Below, piece by piece: positions 38,062 through 47,397 of a stretch of DNA of 50,132 bases (position 1 is the stretch's first letter; every line of letters begins with the position of its first letter). The notes beneath the pieces were generated by a model. The model searched no databases, was not told the DNA's origin, and worked only from the letters and a program-made list of their open reading frames with translations. This DNA is from a virus. A program made the position numbers and the translations under genes. Where the stretch lies: positions 1-50,132 of the IMG/VR virus record IMGVR_UViG_3300044838_000066. One strand, 5' to 3'.

Positions 38062-39972
38062 ATGCCGAACACGCGGTCGATAATTCAGATTGACGTTGCC
38101 GACTCAGCCTTCGATGCGTTCCAGGAAAAATTCAAGTCCTACCTTGGCGAGCTAGACAAGCAGCAAGAGAAGTGGGAGAAGGCCGGCTCGGCGATGGGGC
38201 TCTCGGGCGAGGCGCTCGCGGGCGGCGCGCTCAACGCGAAGGACGCCCTCGCAGTAGCGGCGGCGCAAGCCGGGGTTATTTCCGAGGCGATAGCCAAGGC
38301 CGTGAAGGCACAGAACGACCTGGGCGGGGCGACCAAGCGTAGCGGCGATCACATGGGCAAGCTCCACACAGCGGCGAAGGGCGTGGGCGGGGCGATAAGC
38401 AGCATCGCGGGGTTCATCGTCAAGATCGCCGCCTTTGGAGGCTTGGGGGGCCTTCTCGGGGGCCTTGGGATTTCCGACCTCGCGGGGGCTACGCTCCAGC
38501 GTTCGCGATCGGCGGGACGGCTCAATATGAGTACCGGCGCGCTGGCGAGCTTCGGGGTACACCTCCAACAGTTTCTCGGCACGGGCGACCTCCAGAATGC
38601 CGTCATGGCACAAAACACCGTGGGTGGCCTCGGTGCGCTTTCCATGCTCGGGATTAACCCGCAGCGTGCTCAAGGGATGAATCCAGGGAACCTGGCTATT
38701 GAGGAACTCAGGGCCGCAACGAAGATATACCTTGGCGACAAGGCTCGCGGCATGCAGACACCTCTGAGCGATCCGTACCTCAAGAACGTATTCCAGGGGA
38801 TGCTCGGCGGCGATATTCAGAGCGTTCTCCTTGCCGCGCAGCCTGGCGGATTGTCAGAATTAGATAAAAGACAACGCGGATTCAATCAAGATATCGCTGG
38901 GAATCAAATAGGAAAAAAACAGCAAGATGCATGGAATAATCTCGCTATTACGCTTGGAGCGGCCGGTACGAAAATCCAAACACTGTTTATCGACAAGCTA
39001 TCCGGGCTTGCGGGGCCGATAGGAAAACTCACGGACGCATTCGTGGGGTTCATTGGGAAAATTCTCGGAAGCTCCGGCGCTACGTATGCAATTGACACAC
39101 TCTCGAAAAACTTGGATAAGTTCGGCACGTACTTAACCGATGGGCAATTCCAAAAAGACTTACAGACGACGCAGAAGAATTTTCACGATTTCAGTAACGA
39201 GCTTGCGGTTATCGTGAATCATCTCCGATGGTTACTGCCAAATGCGCCGCCGGCAACCGAATCCCAGAAGGACGTAAATACACATAAGTACTTGGAAAAC
39301 CAAAATCCGCTCGCATCTTTGGGCGTTGACTTAGGATTGAAGGCTTCGAACTTTTTCAGCGGCCCCCATGGCGTCATGGCAAAGAAAATCATGGGAATTG
39401 CAGCGAATATGATGGTCGATCCGATTACGGCTGCTGCAACCGCGTTTTTAGAATCAGGTTTCAATCCACGCGCGCAAGGCGACAAGAATAAGAAAGGGGG
39501 ATATGATTCTAGCGGACTCTTTCAACTCAATCGGTACGGAGAGGGTGCGGGCATGCTCCTTAGTCAACTGTTCGATCCGAAAACGAATACGCAGACTGCT
39601 CTCTCACGGTTTTCGTACATAAACAAAATAGGCGAGAAGGCGACGGAGAATCTCTTTTCAAAGGCAGTAAGAAGCGCGGCAACTCATGTTGATTCACACG
39701 GTAATCCCTTGGGGCCAAACGTATCGCACGCACAAATCTCAGCGCTTTTCAACACGGAGGGAATGCGATCTGCTGCATCTCAGCGCCCTTCAGACCCGTA
39801 TGATTATGCGATCCACATAAACCAAATACGCGCAGCAATGCTTAGGCAACTTTCGCATTCTCCTAAGCCCGCACAGAAGACCGTACCTCATACGCCTGTG
39901 CCGACTAAAATTCACATCGTAAACCAAACGCAAGCGCGCGTCGTCGTGCAAGCAAACGCGGCGGCGTACTAA
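38062..39972 (+). CDS. Tape measure protein with lytic transglycosylase domain
   Basis: A 636-residue protein. The N-terminal coil region (DAFQEKFKSYLGELDKQQEK) is followed by hydrophobic Gly-rich segments (GAISSIAGFIVKIAAFGGLG). Residues about 450-540 are an SLT-like domain: AAATAFLESGFNPRAQGD with the likely catalytic Glu, then GGYDSSGLFQLNRYG. It sets tail length and may open peptidoglycan at entry. Short for a tape measure, so a short tail is expected. Confidence 0.85.
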   Translation: MPNTRSIIQIDVADSAFDAFQEKFKSYLGELDKQQEKWEKAGSAMGLSGEALAGGALNAKDALAVAAAQAGVISEAIAKAVKAQNDLGGATKRSGDHMGKLHTAAKGVGGAISSIAGFIVKIAAFGGLGGLLGGLGISDLAGATLQRSRSAGRLNMSTGALASFGVHLQQFLGTGDLQNAVMAQNTVGGLGALSMLGINPQRAQGMNPGNLAIEELRAATKIYLGDKARGMQTPLSDPYLKNVFQGMLGGDIQSVLLAAQPGGLSELDKRQRGFNQDIAGNQIGKKQQDAWNNLAITLGAAGTKIQTLFIDKLSGLAGPIGKLTDAFVGFIGKILGSSGATYAIDTLSKNLDKFGTYLTDGQFQKDLQTTQKNFHDFSNELAVIVNHLRWLLPNAPPATESQKDVNTHKYLENQNPLASLGVDLGLKASNFFSGPHGVMAKKIMGIAANMMVDPITAAATAFLESGFNPRAQGDKNKKGGYDSSGLFQLNRYGEGAGMLLSQLFDPKTNTQTALSRFSYINKIGEKATENLFSKAVRSAATHVDSHGNPLGPNVSHAQISALFNTEGMRSAASQRPSDPYDYAIHINQIRAAMLRQLSHSPKPAQKTVPHTPVPTKIHIVNQTQARVVVQANAAAY

Positions 39973-40718
39973 TGAGTAACCTTCCGCCGACCGTGCAAAC
40001 CTCCACATCGCCCGCACAATCGTTCCGATCGCAGTATGACCTTGCATTTCAAGTGTCTCCCATTATATTGCAAAACGGCATCGTGACCGCGCAGGGACAC
40101 CTCGCGCCGATTACCGATTACACGGGCGGTTCTCCCGCTTCGCTGGACGACGCATTCGCGCGGTATCTTCCGATGCCGGGATCGACGTTGATTAGTCAGA
40201 CAGTTGCAACGTATCCCTTTGCAAATCAAAGCGTGGCGGCAAACGCGACGATTCAACAGCCGCTTACAATCTCGTTGCTTATGATCGCGCCCGTGAATCA
40301 AGAAAGCGGATACCAAGCGAAGTTGTCACTCTTCACCGCGCTCCAAAACACGCTGCATCAGCACAACGCTCTCGGCGGAACGTACATAGTCGCGACGCCT
40401 GCATTCGTGTACTCGTATGTGATTATGACTGCCATGACGGACGTGACGCCGCAAGTCTCAGCGGACGGCGGTAAGCAAGTCCAGATAATGTACCAGCTCG
40501 ACTGGATACAGCCGTTGGTCACAAGCGCGGCCCTCACCGTGCAGCAAGGCGCGCTTATGCAAACCATTACGAATGGAAATAAGATCACAGGTCAGCCGAG
40601 ATATTCCGGCAATCCGTCGTCGTCGCCCGCGAATCAAACCGGCGTCGTCGCATCGCTTGGCAATGTAACGGCAGCGGGTTCGTCCTTCGGCGTTCCGACA
40701 CCGAGCGCGGCGATATGA
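39972..40718 (+). CDS. Baseplate/tail protein (248 aa)
   Basis: Starts in TAATG after the tape measure. Features include YDLAFQVSPIILQNGIV, QQPLTISLLMIAPVNQESGY and LDWIQPLVTSAALTVQQGAL. Its place between tape measure and hub fits an initial baseplate or tail-tip subunit. Precise homology not recognised. Confidence 0.7.
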   Translation: MSNLPPTVQTSTSPAQSFRSQYDLAFQVSPIILQNGIVTAQGHLAPITDYTGGSPASLDDAFARYLPMPGSTLISQTVATYPFANQSVAANATIQQPLTISLLMIAPVNQESGYQAKLSLFTALQNTLHQHNALGGTYIVATPAFVYSYVIMTAMTDVTPQVSADGGKQVQIMYQLDWIQPLVTSAALTVQQGALMQTITNGNKITGQPRYSGNPSSSPANQTGVVASLGNVTAAGSSFGVPTPSAAI

Positions 40719-40999
40719 GTACGACGCTGCTTGCGTTTACGCCAAGCCCTGTCGCAGCGCCGCCGTTCTCCGCGATTGTGACGATCGACGGAGCGAGCTA
40801 TACGCTTGCGACGGCTTGGAATTTTTACGGTCAGAGATGGTACTTCAGTCTTAGCGATCAATTCGGCAATCTCACCATAAATTCTCCGCTCATCGGCTCA
40901 CCTCCGAATGCAAACATCTATCTTGCGCCGGGCATCTTCACGAAAACGACGTTGCTCTTTCGTGTATCGACAAACAATTTTGAGATTACGACGACGTGA
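40715..40999 (+). CDS. Small baseplate-associated beta protein (94 aa)
   Basis: ATG in ATGA. SAIVTIDGASYTLATAWNFY, then QRWYFSLSDQFGNLTINSPL and NIYLAPGIFTKTTLLFRVS. Small beta proteins of this type (DUF6983-like) recur next to hub genes. Role unknown. Confidence 0.7.
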   Translation: MSTTLLAFTPSPVAAPPFSAIVTIDGASYTLATAWNFYGQRWYFSLSDQFGNLTINSPLIGSPPNANIYLAPGIFTKTTLLFRVSTNNFEITTT

Positions 41000-41973
41000 G
41001 ATATTACTCGATCGCCCTGACTCCTCCGACGTTCGCAGGACAAGGACCGCAACTCCCAACGAAAACGTGGACATCGTATCCCGGAGGCAAGATCGACCCC
41101 GGCGCGCTGCAAGTGGAAATGGACATCCTCGGAAGTTTCCTCGGCATACCCGGCGGAGACGTTGGCGCATGCACCGTTACGATTCACGGCATTCCGCTTT
41201 CCGACTTGCGCCAAGCGCAGAATTACTTCGGATCGACCATTTCAGTAAGCGGCGGATTCAAGAAGGGCCTTCCGCTCGCATCTCCGTCGCAGTCGGGATT
41301 GCTTGTGAAAGGCACCGTATGGCAATCGTTTAGTAATTGGATCGGCGACGATATGTCCCTGACATTTGTCATCGTACCATCCTTTTATACGCAGGACATA
41401 AATCGGGGTGATTTTTCGTTTTCATGGTCTAAAGGACAGCCGCTTTCCGATGCGATACAAACAGCGCTGAAATCTGCATATCCGCCTCCTAGATTTAAAA
41501 TAAATATGGCGATCGGCAACTACTCAACGCCGCAATTTATCGGTCATAAAATAGAAACGCTAATCGAATTTTCACAGTTCATCAATTCGCATATAAAAGG
41601 GCTCATAAATATCTTCATGTGGGACGGCGTGAACGTCTTCGTTACGGACAATTCCGTACAGCCCAAGCCCAAGATCCTCAATTTTATCGACCTCATCGGG
41701 CAACCGAAATGGGTAAACTTCAAGATCATGCAATTTATGACGCCCATGCGCGCAGACATCCAGATCAATACCCTAGTAAATATGCCGCAAGGGCTCCCGG
41801 ACGCACCCGGTACGGTGACGACGACGGCTGTATCCGCACCCTCGCAAGCGAAGTATCAATCCGCGTTCCAAGGGAGTTTCACCGTGCAATCGGTACGGCA
41901 CGTCGGCAACTTCCGCGATCCCGACGGCGCATCATGGTCAAGCATCTTCGAGGCATTCCCGAATGCCGTCTAA
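40996..41973 (+). CDS. Baseplate hub protein (gp27/gpD-like)
   Basis: A 325-residue protein from GTG. It has an N-terminal beta domain (GALQVEMDILGSFLG, TVTIHGIPLSDLRQAQNYFG), KGTVWQSFSNWIGDDMSLTF, and a second half with HKIETLIEFSQFINSHIKG and FVTDNSVQPKPKILN. Position and layout match the trimeric hub that holds the spike. Confidence 0.7.
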   Translation: MRYYSIALTPPTFAGQGPQLPTKTWTSYPGGKIDPGALQVEMDILGSFLGIPGGDVGACTVTIHGIPLSDLRQAQNYFGSTISVSGGFKKGLPLASPSQSGLLVKGTVWQSFSNWIGDDMSLTFVIVPSFYTQDINRGDFSFSWSKGQPLSDAIQTALKSAYPPPRFKINMAIGNYSTPQFIGHKIETLIEFSQFINSHIKGLINIFMWDGVNVFVTDNSVQPKPKILNFIDLIGQPKWVNFKIMQFMTPMRADIQINTLVNMPQGLPDAPGTVTTTAVSAPSQAKYQSAFQGSFTVQSVRHVGNFRDPDGASWSSIFEAFPNAV

Positions 41974-42577
41974 CGATAACAATACGCTATGGTTTCAGCG
42001 ATCATTAAATAAAACGGCTGAAAATAAAGCCCGTGCGGTCATTGCGCGAACGGGACGCGCGCTTCCATGCGTCGTTACCGCTATATTCGGATCGATGGTT
42101 ACTGTTTCGTTCCAGGTTCAGAGTTCCAGTCCGTATTCTCTGCCGGAGTTAACGATTCCGAAGGCGGAAAGCCAATGGATGCGCGCACCGACGCAAATCG
42201 GAGACGCGGGGATAACGGTTCCCGCCGACACATCCATAGGCGGCATTAACGGTGCAGGCGCGGGCGTTGCACAAGTGAATATTGCATACGGAAATTTATC
42301 TGCATTGATTTTCGTGCCGGTCGCTTCGAGCGCGTTTCCCGCATCGCCTAATGCAAATCAAGCCTGGATAAATGGACCTGCGGGCGCGGTTCTCTCCGAT
42401 GAAGCGCAAACTGCATCCGTTACCGTGAGTGCGAATCTCGTAACGATTAAAGCGGGCTCTTCGACGTGGACGTTTGCGCCGGGCGCGTTCACAATGGCAT
42501 CGGGCGTCGTCGCGGAGACGCACGTACATGGCGGGGTCGCAGGCGGAAGCAGCGTAACAGGGACACCGGAGGCATAA
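41963..42577 (+). CDS. Baseplate spike, gp138/gpV-like
   Basis: A 204-residue protein overlapping the hub gene by 11 bases. ALPCVVTAIFGSMVTVSFQV is an OB-fold opening. GSSTWTFAPGAFTMASGV and ETHVHGGVAGGSSVTG form the end; HxH in this place binds iron at the tip of gpV-type spikes. It punctures the outer membrane. Confidence 0.8.
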   Translation: MPSNDNNTLWFQRSLNKTAENKARAVIARTGRALPCVVTAIFGSMVTVSFQVQSSSPYSLPELTIPKAESQWMRAPTQIGDAGITVPADTSIGGINGAGAGVAQVNIAYGNLSALIFVPVASSAFPASPNANQAWINGPAGAVLSDEAQTASVTVSANLVTIKAGSSTWTFAPGAFTMASGVVAETHVHGGVAGGSSVTGTPEA

Positions 42578-42927
42578 TGCGCGTTTGGGGAAGAACCGGA
42601 CAAGTCAACGGCATCGGCGGGACATGGACGCTCGTGCAAACCGATGCGAACGGGTTCAACGGAAATGTATACCTGACAAACGTAGTTCAGGTCCTCAAAC
42701 TTTCGCTTGGAGAATCGCCTATTTTCGGTTCATACGGAATACCTGGCGCTCAGAGCGTGATTACCCAGGTGGTTCCTGACTTTTACGCGGCGGCAACGCA
42801 AACGCAATTTTCGCCGCAATTCGCGAGCTTGTCGATTACCCGCGTGCGAGGTTCATTTCCGCCTACCTACAACGTCGCGGCGACCTTCATCCCAGGAACG
42901 ATAGCCTCTTCGCCGGTAGCTACCTAG
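42577..42927 (+). CDS. Baseplate wedge protein, gp25/gpW-like
   Basis: A 116-residue protein starting at TAATG. GGTWTLVQTDANGFNGNVYL, VLKLSLGESPIFGSYGIPG and QVVPDFYAA show the gp25 pattern (a GE near the middle and a final strand). It connects sheath and wedge. Confidence 0.75.
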   Translation: MRVWGRTGQVNGIGGTWTLVQTDANGFNGNVYLTNVVQVLKLSLGESPIFGSYGIPGAQSVITQVVPDFYAAATQTQFSPQFASLSITRVRGSFPPTYNVAATFIPGTIASSPVAT

Positions 42928-42928
42928 C

Positions 42929-44131
42929 GTGAGTGCTCTCCCGCCGCTCCTCTTCGCGGCTTCCGGCCCCGTAGCGACCCCTCCGGCGGATTTGAACGCG
43001 CATCTTATCGCGCTCGCCGAATCGATGTCTCCCGGCTTGACGATCTTGCCGGCGGGATTGATCGAGGACCTCGCTTCGACCGGCACCGGCGCGCTCGTAA
43101 CGATTGACCAGGCGCGCGTTGACGCCGTGAACTCTGTTTCCCCCCTATATGCGAACGCCTACCTCCTTGCCGCCGAAGGCGCGCAGTTCGGCATCCCGCA
43201 GAATCAGCCGTCGAACGCTTCGGTCTATGTCGTTTTTACCGGCAGCGCGGGCTACGTCATCCCGCCCGGCTTCACGGTATCGGACGGGACTTCGCAATAC
43301 AGCATTCAAGATGGCGGCGTGATCGCGAGCGGCGACACCTCCTCGCCGCTGTACGCCGTCGCGACGAATTCGAACGTCTTCGCGATCCCTGCGGGCACCG
43401 TAACGCAGATCGTGACCTCTGTCCCGAAACCGTACACGCTCACGGTAACGAACCCGCTTGCGGGCGTCCCGGCGCAGGCGGCGGAGACGGAAGAGAGCTA
43501 CCGCTCGCGGCTCCTCCAGGCGTCTCAGGTCGCACTCAGCGGCACGCAAACGTACCTGAAGGCGCTGCTTCATGCAGTGCCGGGCGTAGCGGCGCGATTG
43601 GTATCGGTCATACAGGCCGGTGGAACATTTGTCGTTGTTTGTAGCGGAGGCGATCCCTATGCAACTGCTTACGCGATTTATCAAGGCGTAAGCAACGTCG
43701 GACTACTGTCCGGCTCTACGGTAAGCTCCGGGCGCAATATCTCTGCCTCAATTTATGATGCCCCTGATACATACAACGTTGTTTTTGTTTCGCCGCCTCA
43801 AGCCGTTGTTGGAATATCCGCGACCTGGAATACAACGCTCGTCAACTTCACTTCATCGCTTGTGGTAGACCTTTTGATCGTCAAAGCTATGCAAGCATAC
43901 ATCAATGGGATTCAAGTCGGACAGCCGATCAATCTCCTCGTGATGACCGAAGCGATTCAGGTCGCTATCGCGCCGGTTCTCGCCGCCGTGAATTTGACGA
44001 CGCTTATATTTGCAGTCACAATAAACAGTATAACGGCAACGCCAACGGCTGGAACGTCAATAATTCCTGCGCCAGATGCGGAAACATATTTTTACATTTC
44101 CCCAAGCGGCGCAACAAGCGCACAAGGATAA
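42929..44131 (+). CDS. Baseplate wedge protein, J/gp47-like
   Basis: A 400-residue protein from GTG. ALAESMSPGLTILPAGLIED, VYVVFTGSAGYVIPPGFTVS, TETEESYRSRLLQASQVALS-like block with AAETEESYR, and GVAARLVSVIQAGG: the J family layout. Follows gp25 as usual. Confidence 0.85.
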   Translation: MSALPPLLFAASGPVATPPADLNAHLIALAESMSPGLTILPAGLIEDLASTGTGALVTIDQARVDAVNSVSPLYANAYLLAAEGAQFGIPQNQPSNASVYVVFTGSAGYVIPPGFTVSDGTSQYSIQDGGVIASGDTSSPLYAVATNSNVFAIPAGTVTQIVTSVPKPYTLTVTNPLAGVPAQAAETEESYRSRLLQASQVALSGTQTYLKALLHAVPGVAARLVSVIQAGGTFVVVCSGGDPYATAYAIYQGVSNVGLLSGSTVSSGRNISASIYDAPDTYNVVFVSPPQAVVGISATWNTTLVNFTSSLVVDLLIVKAMQAYINGIQVGQPINLLVMTEAIQVAIAPVLAAVNLTTLIFAVTINSITATPTAGTSIIPAPDAETYFYISPSGATSAQG

Positions 44132-44134
44132 AAC

Positions 44135-45145
44135 ATGGCAAATTTACTCAAAGAATCATTCGCTATCGAGAACATTGCAGACTTTGCGGCAGGCAAATGG
44201 ACGAGCGGAACTCCGAACGCTGTAGGAACAGCGCAAGGTCGCTTAGGCGGATATGGGGTTCAGATATTAGGAGGGAATGATTTAAAATACAATATACCGG
44301 GAACGCCTGGCACCATTATCGTTGGCGGTGCTTATTATTTCAGAGGCGCTCAAGTACGGATGATGCTTTCTGATGTTTCTAATACCACGCAGATGTATCT
44401 TTATCATGATAGTAATACATCATTATTATCCGTGCGGAATTGGGCTGGAACTATCCTCGGTTCTTATACGGTGCTATTAAATGCTTGGAATTACATTGAA
44501 TTTAAGATTGTATTGTCAACATCGACGACAGGCAGCTTTACCACGCAGATCAATGGAGTGAACATTCCGGCTCTAACATTCACTGGTATAAAGACCTCAA
44601 ATACTACAACAGCCGCTGGTATATTACAATTTTCTGGAGATTCGGGAGGAGACAATTACAATTTCGCAGATGTGTATGTGAACGACACAACTGGATCGAC
44701 AAATAATTCGTTTATGGGAGATATCAAACAACTTACTGGGAGACCAATCGGTGCGGGATTAAATACGAATTGGGCGATTGGTGGGACATCGCCCGCAGCA
44801 ACGAATTGGCAAAGCGTCAATGATGCCCAGCCTAATTACGATGTGACGTACGTCGACGATCTTACGCCTGGCGATATTGATCTTTATCCAATGAGTGTGC
44901 CGTCCGGTTTAAATACATTTGAATCGCTTACGGTATATTCAATGGTACGAAAAGACGATGCTGGAACTCGTCAGGTCGCCGTATGTATTTCGAATGGGAC
45001 AACGGTTTTCGTTGGGCCTACATATACTATCGGCACGACGTATAGCTACATACAAGGAACGTGGGATTCTAATCCCTTTACGTCTGCGGCCTGGATCGTT
45101 GCGGATGCCTCAACGCTGCAAATTGGCATTAAGGTAATTTCGTAA
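44135..45145 (+). CDS. Lectin-like virion protein
   Basis: A 336-residue protein. LSVRNWAGTILGSYTVLLN, WNYIEFKIVLSTSTTGSFTT, DNYNFADVYVNDTTGSTNNS: a concanavalin-like beta sandwich found in phage virions. The DNA is AT-richer than neighbours, and it splits the J and DUF2612 genes, so a transferred adhesin is likely. Confidence 0.7.
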   Translation: MANLLKESFAIENIADFAAGKWTSGTPNAVGTAQGRLGGYGVQILGGNDLKYNIPGTPGTIIVGGAYYFRGAQVRMMLSDVSNTTQMYLYHDSNTSLLSVRNWAGTILGSYTVLLNAWNYIEFKIVLSTSTTGSFTTQINGVNIPALTFTGIKTSNTTTAAGILQFSGDSGGDNYNFADVYVNDTTGSTNNSFMGDIKQLTGRPIGAGLNTNWAIGGTSPAATNWQSVNDAQPNYDVTYVDDLTPGDIDLYPMSVPSGLNTFESLTVYSMVRKDDAGTRQVAVCISNGTTVFVGPTYTIGTTYSYIQGTWDSNPFTSAAWIVADASTLQIGIKVIS

Positions 45146-45149
45146 GAGC

Positions 45150-46031
45150 ATGGCTAATCGCGCGACGCAGGTCTCCGCGTTTCTTGAATCGAGCGCGTCG
45201 CCGCACATTCGCGCGACGCAGGTCTCCGCGTTTCTTACCGCTCAAACTAGCGCGGGAGCGACGATTCAAGATGCGCAGCGCGTATCAGCTATCGGCGCCG
45301 AGTCGTTCAGCGCCAGTGCCGCGACGCGACAGGACGATCAGCATGTATCTGCGAGCGGAAAGGCTCTCGGGCCAAAGCCGACGCCTAACCCTGCTCCCGT
45401 GTGGCCTACGCCGCTTACCGAGATATTAAAAGCCTATCCGTATGTGCAATATCAAGACGATCCGAACATCGTCGCGTTCTTCAGCGCGTACAATATCATT
45501 GCGCAGTCCTATCTTGACTGGTTCAATGAAACGCCGCTCGCACTATACACGAACCCGAACGTGAACGGACAACTCCTCGATTGGATCGGCCAAGGAATAT
45601 ACGGCATACCGCGTCCCGTGTTCTCCACGCTTGCGAAGCATATCATCGTCGCGAATATCGACGGCATTCCGCTAGACACAATGGAGATCGACGGCAGCAG
45701 TTTCTTCGAGACGGGGACTGCTGTCACGGCGAACGATGATTTTTACAAGCGCGTGATTACATGGCTTACATACATCTGCGACGGGCGCATGACGAACGCG
45801 AACGTGATACGCAAGCGCGTCGCGCGCTTTCTCTACGGCGTCAACGGCACGGATATCACCGCAACGCAGGCGCAGGCCGTGAGCGTCGCGGTTGTCACGT
45901 CGCCGAGTCTATCGTATGCGATCACGGTACCGTCGTCGGCGAATCCGGCATCGACGTACTTCCAGGATGCATTTAATTCTGGTACGTTATCTTTTCCCTT
46001 CCAACTCTCCGCAACTGTGAGCATAGTTTGA
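45150..46031 (+). CDS. Baseplate protein, DUF2612 type, with QDxQ N-terminus
   Basis: A 293-residue protein. Residues 4-36 contain RATQVSAFL twice, from an exact 28-bp DNA repeat (45158-45185, 45209-45236), then two QDxQ units (IQDAQRVSAIG, RQDDQHVSASG). Residues about 90-293 are DUF2612 (YPYVQYQDDPNIVAFFSAYN, GQLLDWIGQGIYGI). The repeat arm may dock with other repeat proteins. Confidence 0.75.
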   Translation: MANRATQVSAFLESSASPHIRATQVSAFLTAQTSAGATIQDAQRVSAIGAESFSASAATRQDDQHVSASGKALGPKPTPNPAPVWPTPLTEILKAYPYVQYQDDPNIVAFFSAYNIIAQSYLDWFNETPLALYTNPNVNGQLLDWIGQGIYGIPRPVFSTLAKHIIVANIDGIPLDTMEIDGSSFFETGTAVTANDDFYKRVITWLTYICDGRMTNANVIRKRVARFLYGVNGTDITATQAQAVSVAVVTSPSLSYAITVPSSANPASTYFQDAFNSGTLSFPFQLSATVSIV

Positions 46032-46225
46032 TGAATATCAACGAGAAAATCAACAGCGCAAAGGCATACATGGATACGCTCACGCAGCAGGTCAGGAGCC
46101 TAGAGGCGGAGTCTGCTGGGATCGCGCAACGGCTGAAAGTGATTCTCTTTTCCCTTGCGCGCGTAGAAGGCGGCATCATCGCGCTCGAAGAGTTGAAGGC
46201 CGATCTGGATAAAGAGGTCATTTAA
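46031..46225 (+). CDS. Coiled-coil tail protein (64 aa)
   Basis: MNINEKINSAKAYMDTLTQQ, then LEAESAGIAQRLKVILFSLA: one coiled coil. The ATG overlaps the upstream TGA and it shares TAATG with the fibre gene. Perhaps a fibre adaptor or chaperone. Confidence 0.65.
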   Translation: MNINEKINSAKAYMDTLTQQVRSLEAESAGIAQRLKVILFSLARVEGGIIALEELKADLDKEVI

Positions 46226-47397
46226 TGTCATTGTACGCTTTTGCAAATAATGTTAAGACCACCTTAGCGGGAGCGATTAGCTCAACGGCGACGACGATCA
46301 CGCTCGCATCGTCCGCGAACTTTCCCACGATCCCCGCAGGGTACGTATGGGCCGTAACACTTAACGACCTCGCAACGCAAACGCTCTACGAAATCGTCTA
46401 TGTTACCGCGAACTCGGGAAGCAATTTGACATGCCTACGCGGGCAAGAAGGCACGAGTGCACGTGCTTGGAACGTCGGGGACATCGTTTTCGCTGCCGAC
46501 ACCGCGGGCATTCTTTCCTCATTCGTAAACCAAACGCAACTCGCAAATACCGTCCAACTGAATCCCGCTTCTCAGCAGAGCGGATCGATCAATATCTCCG
46601 GCTCCGCGTCCTTTGGCGCGAACGTCGCGGCGAATGGAAACCTATCTCTCGGCGGCGCGATCACGAATGCAACGACGGGAAACTTCAGCGGGCAAACAAC
46701 GGCACTCAGCTTCTTCGCATCGCAACCGTACACGAATCGCACGATAGCGGGCCTGCATATTGGATTCTTCGGCGGCGCATCGTACACGGGACTAGGTCCT
46801 TCGATCGGCCTATCGTCTCGCGGTATCACCGCCAGTATGCTTGCGATCGGATCCGTGGGAACCGGCGCGCTCGTCGCGATCGACACGAGCGGCAACGTCG
46901 CCGCATCGGGTAGTTTTTACGGGCAGAATGGAGCATTCAGCGGCGCGGTCTTCCAGGGTAGCGATCAAGTCGTAAGCACGCTTACATCTTCAACTTTGTC
47001 TCTGTCGAAAAGTGGCGGTAATTATGCAATTAACTATACGCCTCCGTCGCAGTTTCCCGTAGGCACGACGTTCATAAACGACGGCAACGGCGGCAACCCA
47101 TCGTTTTCAATTCCCAATTATGGACAGTGGTTCATCGAGGTCTTCTACGGCGTGCAAGAGACGAGCAACACGAACATGACCATCACGCTCGCGCTCATCG
47201 GCGGAACGATGACGGGCGGGTTCTTGACGAACGCAAACGGGCATACCGCCTTCAATGCCGAGAGCATCATCATGGTGTATGGCAAGGGGCGCACAACGGC
47301 AAACAATCAAACGGTGACGTTCGCCTTGACGGCGACCGGCGGTTCATTCGATCCCTCGAATCAGCCTTGGACGGTGCGTGCAACGCGCTATAACTAG
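46225..47397 (+). CDS. Tail fibre protein (390 aa)
   Basis: N-terminal attachment-like region (FANNVKTTLAGAISSTATTI, RGQEGTSARAWNVGDIVFAA), then a Gly/Ala/Ser-rich shaft and a C-terminal beta domain (QWFIEVFYGVQETSNTNMTI). It is the last forward gene and converges, by 4 bases, with the methyltransferase gene. Confidence 0.8.
   Translation: MSLYAFANNVKTTLAGAISSTATTITLASSANFPTIPAGYVWAVTLNDLATQTLYEIVYVTANSGSNLTCLRGQEGTSARAWNVGDIVFAADTAGILSSFVNQTQLANTVQLNPASQQSGSINISGSASFGANVAANGNLSLGGAITNATTGNFSGQTTALSFFASQPYTNRTIAGLHIGFFGGASYTGLGPSIGLSSRGITASMLAIGSVGTGALVAIDTSGNVAASGSFYGQNGAFSGAVFQGSDQVVSTLTSSTLSLSKSGGNYAINYTPPSQFPVGTTFINDGNGGNPSFSIPNYGQWFIEVFYGVQETSNTNMTITLALIGGTMTGGFLTNANGHTAFNAESIIMVYGKGRTTANNQTVTFALTATGGSFDPSNQPWTVRATRYN

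Noticed and set aside
37656-38072. Reverse ORF of 138 residues before the tape measure
   Set aside because: Arg/His-rich composition, no ribosome site, and overlap with the tape measure start; competing frames look equally weak.
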